This document shows positions 1 through 8,863 of a stretch of DNA of 25,000 bases, in pieces. A program made the position numbers and the translations under genes. This stretch comes from Mesostigma viride. Its lineage: Eukaryota; Streptophyta; Mesostigmatophyceae; Mesostigmatales; Mesostigmataceae. Numbering within the stretch: position 1 is the first letter of the stretch; each line of letters opens with the position of its first letter. Under the pieces are notes generated by a model. The model searched no databases, had not been told where the DNA came from, and saw only the letters and a program-made list of their open reading frames with translations. The DNA is taken from positions 719,978 to 744,977 of the forward strand of contig RPFO01000542.1 of assembly GCA_009746045.1 (NCBI GenBank), in the 5' to 3' direction.

Positions 1-195
1 CTGCTTCAACGCACTCCACAGCGGGCTCGCCAACATCGCTGGCTTGTTGTAGCGCTTGACCGCGAACACGAGCGACGTGTCTGTGCAGGTGGCGGACCAC
101 ACGGTCGACAGCTGGCCGCGCCCGATCTCGGTGAGTTTGGAGAACTCGGCCATGCTGTGCCAGGGGCCGAAGTGGGATGCGGCACCCAGGATGCT
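1..195 (-). CDS. Protein kinase, N-lobe exon (partial, runs off the window start)
   Basis: The complement strand reads as 65 codons without a stop and with mostly G/C third positions. It contains FSKLTEIGRGQLSTVW, which fits the glycine-rich ATP loop (IGRGxxSTVW), and then FAVKRYNK, which fits the beta-3 strand with the ATP-binding lysine. Spacing between the two is normal for a Ser/Thr kinase N-lobe. The exon starts after an acceptor (CCCTCCCCCAG, AG at 196-197) preceded by a long pyrimidine tract. An internal Met (in HSMAEFSK) just before the kinase fold could be a start codon, but the acceptor suggests that coding continues upstream. The catalytic loop and DFG lie outside the window, so activity and subfamily cannot be judged. 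A resemblance to the divergent Aurora-like kinases of volvocine algae is only an impression. Confidence 0.72.
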
Positions 196-196
196 C

Positions 197-313
197 TGGG
201 GGAGGGGAGGGGAGGGAAAGGAGGGGCCGCGAGAGGAGGGGACAGGAGAGGGGAGGGGGAGGGAGGAGAGCGGAGGGGAGGGGAGGGGGCAGGGGAGGAG
301 AGGGGAGGGAGGT
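197..313 (+). repeat. GGGAGG-type polypurine tract (pyrimidine tract of the kinase intron)
   Basis: An imperfect run of GGGGAGG/GGGAGG, purine-only for most of about 115 bases. On the minus strand it is the polypyrimidine tract just upstream of the kinase exon acceptor. It is much longer than an intron needs, and its G runs could form quadruplexes on the non-template strand. Confidence 0.8.
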
Positions 314-446
314 TAGAGGGAAGGCGATCAGCAGTTGTGGTGATGTGCCATTTCACAAGGGCGTGCCAGTCTTTGCACAGCAGCAAAAGGGTCAAGCATC
401 CAAAGTAACTGAGCTGTTGGGATGGCCGAGTAGTGTAATTGAAAGA

Positions 447-902
447 TACGTCACTAGACCGTGTACAGTACCTGCGCCAGCCGCCAGGCCTGGCGCAACT
501 ATGATGGGCAGTCAGTACACCTTGTACCTGCGCCAGCCGGCAGGTCTGCGTGGTGGAATGTGAATGATAGTCAGTACTTAAGAGTGAATGTAGGGGACGT
601 AGGGAGGCCTCTTTTCAGCTCCCACCCACCCACCCACCCACCCACCCACCCACCCACCCACCCACCCACCCACCCACCCACCCACCCACCCACCCACCCA
701 CCCACCCACCCACCCACCCACCCACCCACCCACCCACCCACCCACCCACCCACCCACCCACCCACCCACCCACCCACCCACCCACCCACCCACCCACCCA
801 CCCACGCTGCTAAGAGGGGCAACTCCTTGTGTTCGCGTATGCTGGGCCCCCAGTATGGCGCTACAATAACCAACTTGATAATGATGTGCACTGAGTTTGA
901 AG
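447..902 (+). mobile_element. Internally deleted copy of a dispersed repeat, interrupted by (CCCA)n
   Basis: Bases 447-620 match the reverse complement of about 14072-14238, and 816-902 match the reverse complement of 12803-12890. Shared sequence includes TACGTCACTAGACC at one edge and a block ending CACTGAGTTTGAAGG at the other. About 1.2 kb present in the longer copy is missing here, and the (CCCA)n array sits in its place. Near the left end are two GC-rich palindromic units (TGCGCCAG with CTGGCGCA). No protein is encoded and no terminal inverted repeat or target duplication was recognised. Two copies sharing two separate blocks in the same relative order support one repeat family; its class is unknown. 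Confidence 0.7.
621..805 (+). repeat. (CCCA)n microsatellite, about 46 copies
   Basis: An essentially perfect tetranucleotide array of 185 bases. It gives artefactual open frames on both strands (THPP repeats on plus, VGGW repeats on minus). The complement (TGGG)n has quadruplex potential. Confidence 0.98.
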
Positions 903-1542
903 GACACAAATGCAGGTGTACCACAGACAGGCAGAACACAGTGGCCAGGTGGTGCCATTTCCTGTGCAGATTCACCTAGGACGAAACGAAAGTAATCCGT
1001 TTTCAATACCATCTAGCCAAATAATCTGTCACCCTCACACCCGCACGTTGCCATTCCAGGCCCTGAACCTGCCACTCCATGATCCCAACCTGCCACTCCA
1101 GGACAACCACCGGGTGTCCAGTGGGCGGATGCCTGACCCTTGCCACCTGCCACAGCTATGAGCGAGGTTCGCCAACCTGTGCCCACGCAGGGAGTACCTA
1201 TGCCAGCCTCATTAGTCAAGGTGCTCTAATCTAGGGCGTGGGGCCATGCTTGAAAAGCAATATGGTACACCCGTCTCTGCCACAGCGACACCAAGACAAA
1301 CATCGATTGACTCAGCCATCAGCTGCTTGTGTGCCCTGCACGCGAGGGATTGGCTCCTACGCGGCTCATCATGTCCTAGGGATGCACCCCTTGTGTGTGT
1401 CATGATGTGCATGCTGGGGGTTCACCACTGCGTGCGTCATCTGCCTGCAAGAGATTAGCTCCTATCCCCACCACCCAGCCTTCAACCCACTCATGCCCTA
1501 GCAGTGCCACCCAGCCTTCCACGTCGCATGTGGACAAAGCGT
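903..1542. other. Intergenic or intronic stretch with no recognisable gene
   Basis: I see no ORF with a known domain or convincing exon signals. Short imperfect duplications occur, such as CTGCCACTCCA twice near 1070-1100 and a loosely repeated GATTGGCTCCTA / GATTAGCTCCTA pair near 1350-1465. Confidence 0.5.
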
Positions 1543-1705
1543 GCCCCGCCCTGCCCCGCCCCACCCCGCCCCACCCCGCCCCGCCCCGCCCCGCCCCGCC
1601 CCGCCCCGCCCCGCCCCGCCCCGCCCCGCCCCGCCCCGCCCCGCCCCGCCCCGCCCCGCCCCGCCCTGCCCCGCCCCGCCCCGCCCCGCCCCGCCCCGCC
1701 CCGCC
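1543..1705 (+). repeat. (CCCCG)n microsatellite, about 32 copies
   Basis: A pentanucleotide array with a few CCCCA and CCCTG variants at the left edge and one CCCTG near 1665. It explains all Pro-Arg-Pro and Gly-Ala-Gly-Arg open frames here. The (GGGGC)n complement is strongly quadruplex-prone. Confidence 0.97.
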
Positions 1706-2884
1706 ACTGCACGCATGCATGTTAAAAGCAACACCACCGCCCTAATGCTTGTTAAACATAATGCCGGCGCACGTACATTCGGGGGCACCTCCGTGTCTGC
1801 CGCCTTGACAACATGACCTGGGGGAGTAGGGGGGAATGGGGCCGCACCAATGCAAGGGGAGGACAGCAGGAGACCGCAATTGGGTGCAGGTGTGATCACA
1901 TCACAGGTATCGCATCAGGGCGCGGACATGGCAGGGAGAAGTGAAGGGCGCCAGCAGTACCATGTGGTTTAAAATTATAAGTGTTAGCGAGAATTCCAGT
2001 GCGCAACCAGGGAGTGAAGTACTTCTAGTGTAGACGGAGTCGTCGATACTTAGTCCTTCCACATCTACAGTATGGCATCCCCGGAATGCATGTTCAGCAG
2101 ATGCACTCATAATGGCTACAAAGCGAAGCACCTCAGCACAGAGCATTGCACAACACCGCAACCCGCAACACATTTCACCACTCACCTAACCTGATATACG
2201 CGCAGGCACGCACTTGCTTGGCAGGTTAGCTATGCAGGAACAGACCATAGTTACATCATGAGTCAACCTACACATGCAGGCACAGACTGCACTCACCCCG
2301 TGGGTTGAAGCGTGACTTTTGCATGCTCGGTTGTACTGGGATCAGGCAACTGGCTGATAGGTCTGGGTAGGTTCTCGCGATGAGCACCCAGTAGACAGGC
2401 ACCCTGTAGGCTGTGGTGTTGTCACACTCGTGTGGAGTTCTTGTGGTGATATTGAAGTGTTCCAAACTGGGTGCGCGGATGCCAGCAGTACGGCTATCCG
2501 ATGGCTCGAGCTGATGCTTGCGACGTATGAGTGGATACGAGGTAGCTGGTCCCGCAATCCAAAGACCCACATGTTGCACGCGGGGCGCAGGCCTGCATGT
2601 GAAAAACGGGTCCGAGAATATGTTCCATGCGAGGTGCACCCCAGTTGGCAAACGAAGAATAAGCCCGAGAGCAGAACCATCTGCTTATGTCAGGAAAGGC
2701 GCGATTCTGGTCAGCGCTGATGGACAGACGTTTGCAATTTGTAAGGTTGGAACTGGTAAGTTGGCAACAGCTTGAAAGCACTCAGCACATCGGAGCGTGG
2801 CCTATTATTCATCGTAATGCCGTGAAGACCCTTGTCCATGCCCTGCTGTTAGAGATTAAAATGTAAAGATTTAGGGGGAGAAAA
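1706..2884. other. No gene recognised
   Basis: Mixed-composition sequence with ORFs up to about 127 codons on both strands, none with a recognisable domain, codon bias or convincing splice signals. They overlap one another in different frames, as expected of chance ORFs. Confidence 0.5.
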
Positions 2885-3055
2885 CTCCTCCCTCCCTCCC
2901 TCCCTCCCTCCCTCCCTCCCTCCCTCCCTCCCTCCCTCCCTCCCTCCCTCCCTCCCTCCCTCCCTCCCTCCCTCCCTCCCTCCCTCCCTCCCTCCCTCCC
3001 TCCCTCCCTCCCTCCCTCCCTCCCTCCCTTCCTCCCTCCCTCCCTTGCTCCCTTG
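2885..3055 (+). repeat. (CCCT)n microsatellite, about 42 copies
   Basis: A tetranucleotide array, nearly perfect up to about 3030 and then degenerating (CCTT, CTTGCTCCC). The reverse complement gives spurious REGG peptides. It is the third long C-rich array within 2.5 kb, all with the C-rich strand on plus. Confidence 0.97.
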
Positions 3056-4680
3056 CTGGCTATTGAAGCGAGAGAGCAAGCTAGTACTAGAAAGGAAGAA
3101 GAGGTTGCCACCTTCTAATGCCAGCTTCTAATGCCACGTTGCACCTGCTAGTGTCACGCATCATGTGCTTGGTGCAAACCCAACTTTTATGACCCAACTA
3201 TTTGCTCTGTGCAGCAATTGCAACGCCGTAGGGGTCCGTGCAATAGGGGATAATTGATCGAGCAATCAATATGACTCGTTCTGGCAGAGTAGGAGTACTT
3301 GAGTACTCAACCTATCTCAGCTTGCTAGATGCAGCGTGGGAGCTGGCTGGGCCGACCACACGGCCGGCGCAGACACGTGGCTCCTCTATGAGCTATCAAC
3401 TGCATCTTTGCGTCTGCTTCTGCTAGTGAGCATGCCCGGTCTTAAAATGGTTTCGAACACGCCGACCTGCCGGGTGATGACACGAGCCTATGCGTTCACA
3501 GCCGCTTGCAATCGCTAACCTTCACATGCGCGCTCTTGTGGCAGTCTGGCAGCGCCTTACTGCTGAACTCGCTGTATTGGTCGGCATGGCGTTGTTCTGA
3601 ATCGGTAAGAGGGATTCCCTGCCAAAGTCGGACCACTGCTGTGCCGGGCAGGTCAAGCTACCGACGCTGATAGTTACAGAAATAGACGATGAACAACCCA
3701 CCCAATCCAGCACCCGATGCCCTGGCTAAATTAGCAGCGTATTTAGGTGAGCCGCTAGCTATAGCACATTTCCTGACAACACCCAGAAGGAAATGTCCGC
3801 TACTTTTGGCCTGGACGTCACGTGAGACGAACAATTTACGTAGGCTTATAGCCTAAATTCGGCCGTTAATCGGCTACCGCGCTCGTCCTTGGCCAAATCA
3901 GCGTGCGCGCCCTGTGCGCGCAACTGATGCCAATTAGTTGTTGCGGGAAGCCCACGTGGTGAACGTTTATAAATGTATGGCGGAACTTACGACTACAAGG
4001 CGCCCCGTCCGGTGATCCGGCCAAGGTACCACGGACTGGCAGTCAGAGCGAAACGGTATTGCGAGATAAAATCCAATCATGCATAAATGCAAATAAACCC
4101 ACTTACCCGAGAATCCAATCATGCCGGTCACCTACCAGTTACCCCATCACTTACACTGAGTAAGCAGCTGGTCGCTACTTGGTACCTATTTCTCTAAAGG
4201 TTTCTCATAGGTAAATAAAAATACCCATTTACCCTGAAAAATATCCAATCTGCTGAGCACGGCAAATGGAGATTCTAATAGCGGAGAATCTGATCTGAGC
4301 CAGGATCCTCCAACCAACTGGCTCGGAAAGCCTGGTAAAAATTTAGTATTCACAGCAGAATGAACGGTTAATTCCACGTGTAATCCATGTAGAGAGCGCT
4401 GGTGGAAAAGGACGCCATTGATGATTCGTCTCCACGAAACTGGAATGGTGAAAGATTACAGCAAGCAAATTTGGAGGAATCCAACGTGGCGGCTCCGTGT
4501 ACTACCGGCACTGAATGCTGATACGATTGCAAGGTTGTTCGAATAACAAGATTCTGGCCCTTTTCACGTATCTAACGCCTGCGCGTGTATGACCTCGCTC
4601 GCTTTCATCGGTTTCAGGTAAACGCTGGTCAGAGGTCATGCAAGGCCGCAGCTCGGCCACTTGCGCTAGGCGAACATTTA
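3056..4680. other. Gene-free stretch
   Basis: No ORF above about 63 codons and no recognisable domain. It is AT-richer than the gene regions. A short repeated phrase, AATCCAATCATGC, occurs near 4070 and 4110, with a degenerate form (ATATCCAATC) near 4240. No promoter, RNA gene or mobile element could be supported. Confidence 0.5.
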
Positions 4681-4735
4681 TTCATTCATTCACGCGCCTC
4701 CGTCGGGAGAGTCACGGGGTACCAATTTTAGAGTA
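4676..4735 (-). mobile_element. Possible retroposon 3' end with ATTC/GAAT tail
   Basis: On the minus strand the sequence reads GTGACTCTCCCGACGGAGG, then GCGTGAATGAATGAATAAAT. This resembles the minus reading of 5701-5740 (GTGACTCCCCAACAGGGGC followed by ACGAGTTAATTAATT). Two loci sharing such an end, each followed by a simple A/T-rich tetranucleotide tail, suggest copies of one SINE- or LINE-like family. The body of the element was not delimited. Confidence 0.4.
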
Positions 4736-5650
4736 GGTACCTTTCATATCTGTTTGATGCACAGCAAGAAGGGGCACGGGACCACCCCCTTCTCTCGTTG
4801 CCTTCAAAGGCAGGCCTTCAATTAAACCGCTCACTGGGAGTAGGCGAACATGGCGATGTGAATTAAGTAGATAGCTGGCTTTATCAGAATGAAAAGCAAT
4901 TCTAGTACCGCGTACACTCCCTTATTGCGTGGGTACTGCATGTCATGGTCAATGACTTTGCTGCCAGTAATTTGTACTTTTCTATCCTTGATAATTAATT
5001 TCTTATCATTCTCGTATCAAATATATCCGGGATGGCGGGATCCTGACCTTGTCTAACGTCCTTTTGTGATTCGAGCTTGACGACGATATGCTAATAAACG
5101 CTGCAGGTTGTTAACGGTCCCAACCGTCCCATCGATGACAAATACTTATGCGGCTGCCAATTCATGAATATTGCCAGATGCAGCTGGTCATCGAGGTCCG
5201 CGTCGTCATCCCTCCTTGCATCAGTTGCATGACGTATGGAATCAATTAATCAATGGTATATAGAAGGCCGTCTGTTATCATTCTGGTGGAAGAGCCGTGT
5301 TCCCTAGATCATGTATACTAGAAATACTGCTGAAAAATAGTACTAATTGATATGTTGAAGCATCATGCATACAGTACTATGGAAAAGGCAGTTGACGTTC
5401 ACTGATTTCTCAACGCACCCACCCAAACCACATGCCATCTGCAGACAGATCTTCCAAGGTACTAGCGATATATTTTCTCGACAATCCTATTAATGAATTA
5501 ATGAATTAATTAAAGTTCTAAGGTTGATGGCATGCAGTCGATTCATTCAGGGTTAATGCAACTGCGCAGAGTGCATCATCGGACAAAATAATGTCCAAGC
5601 GCTATTATAGTTGGATATCTAAATTATCGGTAAACGCCCGGCATACTATT
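4736..5650. other. Gene-free AT-rich stretch
   Basis: No coding potential seen. An (ATTA)n-like tract at about 5490-5516 (AATGAATTAATGAATTAATT) resembles the tails of the LINE copies further right and may mark another degraded retroposon end. Confidence 0.5.
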
Positions 5651-6021
5651 GTGAGACAACTATTCCTGGACGCCCGGCTCCAATAACTTTTTTTTATCAA
5701 TTAATTAATTAACTCGTGCCCCTGTTGGGGAGTCACGGAGACTGTATTAATCCCGATGGATGGATGGTGCAACGGGAGCACGAGTTTAATTAATTAATTA
5801 GTTAATTAATTAAGTAATGGATGGTACACACATTCTGACCAGGGGCGCTTTGCTGAGTACTTACTAGCTAGGATTTTTGTGTATTAGTTTAGAATTAGCT
5901 TAGTTAGATTTCGCGGCTTCGCTCACCCCCATCCATCATCAAGGGCATACATGCTACATGATCTCCCAACGGAGTCATGTTATGATATAATATATTAAGT
6001 GAGACAACTATTCCTGGACGC
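5651..6021. repeat. Segment bounded by 23-bp direct repeats
   Basis: GTGAGACAACTATTCCTGGA followed by CGC occurs at 5651-5673 and again at 5999-6021, identical over 23 bases. The roughly 325 bases between hold the inverted retroposon-like ends at 5701-5815. It could be a long target-site duplication or a fragment of a local duplication. Confidence 0.7.
5699..5815. mobile_element. Short inverted-repeat element with ATTA tails on both sides
   Basis: The left arm (5701-5727) reads TTAATTAATTAACTCGTGCC and then CCTGTTG. The right arm (5770-5800) is its near-complement: CAACGGGAGCACGAGTTT and then AATTAATTAATTA. The spacer is about 42 bases. It could be a MITE-like element or two retroposon 3' ends placed head to head with tails pointing outwards. 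It encodes no protein. Confidence 0.55.
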
Positions 6022-6327
6022 GCATGGTGATCCAACGCCGTGGAACGACTAGGGCATAGTTGTCTAAGAGGAAAGACGCGAAGACCGTGGGAGCCGCGTG
6101 GCTATCTCAGTAGGAAGAACTGCATGGAGGGAGACAGATGGTAGCAAACCAAACAGGTTTATAGAAAAAAAGACACACCCAAAACTAAGAAGGACTGAAA
6201 AAAGAGAAACACATGTTGTATACACACAGACACGAAGGGGTTAAAAGAAAAAGTAAGAAAGTAAAATAAGGGGAAATTGAACAAAGAAAATGAAAGAAAG
6301 CAAGAAAAGAAACTTTAAATAATAATC
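6022..6327. other. A-rich stretch with no gene
   Basis: From about 6160 the plus strand is strongly A-rich (AAGAAAG, AAAGAAA runs). No ORF or RNA gene was seen. Confidence 0.5.
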
Positions 6328-6339
6328 ATGCAATAATCA
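6328..6339 (+). repeat. Target-site duplication, left copy (ATGCAATAATCA)
   Basis: Twelve identical bases occur immediately before the truncated LINE copy and immediately after its ATTA tail (6672-6683), as expected from target-primed reverse transcription. Confidence 0.8.
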
Positions 6340-6671
6340 CTTGGACTTTTCGTGATAGACTCGGCATGGACATGTGCTACACTAGACGTGACGGGCTCAC
6401 CCCCGGGCAGCCTCCTGGTTTGTCTGTAATATGGAGGCAGATGGTGCGCAAGGATAGATGGCAAGTAGTGATGAAGGAGACCACCCCCAAGCCTGTGGGG
6501 GCTCCGCGTGTGACCAAGTATGGCATTCATAGTAGTGATTCGGGCCGCGGTGCCCACACCCCTGTAACTAGGACCTAGATAGCTTACACCATCCATTCCA
6601 TCCCATGTTCCCCTCCCACTGAGGACTTATGCTCATGTGACGCAGTCACGTGTCTATTAATGAATTAATTA
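6340..6671 (+). mobile_element. 5'-truncated LINE copy: 3' UTR only, with ATTA tail
   Basis: About 330 bases match the LINE 3' region at 11940-12300 along their whole length, from TGGACTTTTCGTGATAGAC to the (ATTA)n tail. The copy is bounded by a 12-bp direct repeat. A 3'-only fragment with a tail and target duplication is the classic product of aborted LINE reverse transcription. It differs from the right-hand copy mainly by 2-5 base indels. ORFs within it are chance. Confidence 0.85.
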
Positions 6672-6683
6672 ATGCAATAATCA
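6672..6683 (+). repeat. Target-site duplication, right copy
   Basis: A perfect match to 6328-6339, directly after the ATTAATGAATTAATTA tail. Confidence 0.8.
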
Positions 6684-6933
6684 GCAATTAATTAATTGAT
6701 GCATGGAAGCAGAAAAACACCACGCCCTGATGCGGAAAATGCGGTGACGGAATGCAATATACGAGAATGCTCATAACTTTTGACTCCGGCCATGAAATTT
6801 CATCGGGTTGGTTGCATTAGACTTGTCTTTTGAAGACGAACACGCTGATATAATATTCTGCAGCTATCGCTTAATATTTCCGAAGATACCGGCACCGCCC
6901 TGCCCAGCAAATATCGCTGTTTTTCAGCTCGAT

Positions 6934-8385
6934 ATGGCGGAATACGACTCATCCCAGCAATTGCTGGCGTCCGCGGCCCTGTACCAACTCGCTGATGAAG
7001 CCATGGCGTCATTGGAAACACCCTTGAACGCTATGCCGGACGCCACTGTCAGCCTCCAGCCGCTCCACTCCACCGCTCCGCCGAACAGCGACCCTGCCAT
7101 GGATACCCGCGAGGAGGCCTTTTCTGCCGAGGAAGCTGCCGCGTTTTTACCTGGCAAATGGCCAGGCCTTAACGCCATCATGCGCCTGTCCCGAGCTGCC
7201 GCCCTCACCATCCTGCACGGTGCCAGGTCGGCAGCCAGGTCCTGGCTGCCGAGAAAAAGTGCGAGATCCGGGATTGCAACCAACAACAGGTTACCCACCT
7301 GTCGGACTTTCTCCACGACAACCCCGACGACACCGACCTCTGCCTCGCAGTCTGGTGGACGTGCTCCCGTCTTTCCGACAGCGCCCTTGAGCGCTTTGTC
7401 ATGGCCTCTCTGGACCTGGGAGCTGACCCCACTGTTGCTGCCGCCATCGACATCACCGCCAAGCAAGTCGCCAATACCTGCTTCGATCGCCTCACCTCAC
7501 CTCCTCAACGCTGCCCTCAACCCTCAGTCCACAACCACCTCGCCACCCACCACGCCCATTCCTCACACGCCGACACCTCCATCCACTCCGCCATCACCCA
7601 CATTGCAGCAGGACTGCAGCAGCAGCAGCAGCAGCTCCAGCAACAACTTGCCGCCTCCATAACTCCTGCCAGGACCACCTATGCCGCCACGCTTCAGAAC
7701 CCTACGGAGCTCATCAACGAAATCAAAACAGCCGTCAAGGCCAGCACACGGGATGCTATGCACGAACCCATTCGCTCATGCAGTATTGTGGTACGTGGCG
7801 TCCCCTCGAACGTCAACGATGCACGCCTGGGCACCTACCAGTCAGGGGCGACCCCTTCCTGGGGAAGCTCGGCGTGGCCCAAAGCGTCGTCATTAAATTA
7901 AACGGCAGTGACGCCGCGGCTCGGCGGCACCACCGCCCCTGTCTTGGTGGAATTCCACCGCAAGGAGGACAAACTGCAGGTGCAGAAGGCCCGCCGGAAC
8001 CTCCACGATCAGATACCCAACTGAGCATCGACGATTACTATACCCCGGAGTGCTGGAGCTTGAGGCCCGGGCTGCCGCCCTGAACCGGCCGGAGGTCCAC
8101 GAGGCTCGGGCAGCCAAGCAGGCCAACCCGCAACTATGGTGCAGCATCTATGCCCGCCTCTTGAATGGCGTCTTCATCGTCCGCAGTAACGGCCAGGACG
8201 TTCCTCCAACGACGGCGACCCCCATGGATACCGCCGTGCCAGCGCCCCAGCCCCCTGCTCAGCCCCCGCCGTCACCGCCATGGCCACCGGCATCGACGGT
8301 CACCTGCTCCCCAGCACGTGTGGGGATCTGCCGGGGCAACTTCAACTCAGGTATGGCTGCCAGGCTTGGCCGCCGGTCCCCCTAA
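6934..8385 (+). pseudogene. LINE ORF1 (nucleic-acid-binding chaperone-like), frameshifted
   Basis: The frame opens at ATG 6934 (MAEYDSSQQLL) and passes through an acidic/Ala-rich region. Near 7230 the coherent reading moves to another frame (VLAAEKKCEIRD, then LERFVMASLDLGAD). A Gln run lies near 7615-7650. Next comes SIVVRGVPSNVND near 7785, then FLGKLGVAQSVVIKLN and APVLVEFHRKEDKLQVQKAR. This order resembles the RNA-binding (RRM-like) domain of L1-type ORF1 proteins, where a GVP-type strand is followed by a basic helix. The tail contains ARLLNGVFIVRSNGQ. At least four frame changes are needed, so no intact protein is made. ORF1 proteins usually bind the element RNA; that role is inferred from family and position. 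Confidence 0.65.
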
Positions 8386-8863
8386 TAAATTCGTTCGCTT
8401 TGCACCTGAGCCGGAGCCCGCGCTGCGAACCCTTCTCTCCTATTGATCAATGACGACCCTCACGGCCCCGCGGCTCCGCGGCTCTAGCAGTGGGATCTGC
8501 CTAACTCCCCTTCCCGCCCCTTTGCCTTCGCAGCCCTCACCGCTGTCAGAGAGAGAGAGCAACGGGTCGGCAGTGAGCCAGGTTCGCCCCGCCTCGCGCG
8601 GCCGCCTAGCTCCGAAACCTCCTCAGACTGCACACATTTCTTATGTGTGCAGACGCAGACTCATTCTACCTGGCCACCCGATCGAGCCAACCGTCGGCGT
8701 CGCCTCGACGCGTTGGCACTGAGGAAGAAACGGTGATTGAAAGCATAAGTCCTCAACCTGCCCCCCCTATACCCCACCACCTCCACCCCCACCCCCATCA
8801 CCACCCTGCTCCATCTCCGCCCCCACCCCCGCCTGCACCCCCCTTTTCGATGAACGCGCGCCA
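8386..8863 (+). other. ORF1-ORF2 junction and Pro/His-rich linker of the LINE
   Basis: Low-complexity sequence rich in CCC and CAC, giving PPPPP/HHHP peptides near 8760-8845. It lies between the ORF1 remnant and the endonuclease domain. It may be the N-terminal extension of ORF2 or an untranslated spacer. No independent gene is supported. Confidence 0.5.

Noticed and set aside
571-1012. Gly/Trp-Val-rich and Pro-Thr-His-rich proteins
   Set aside because: Translations of the (CCCA)n microsatellite only.
1400-1899. Gly-Ala-Arg and Pro-Arg repeat ORFs
   Set aside because: Translations of (CCCCG)n in all frames.
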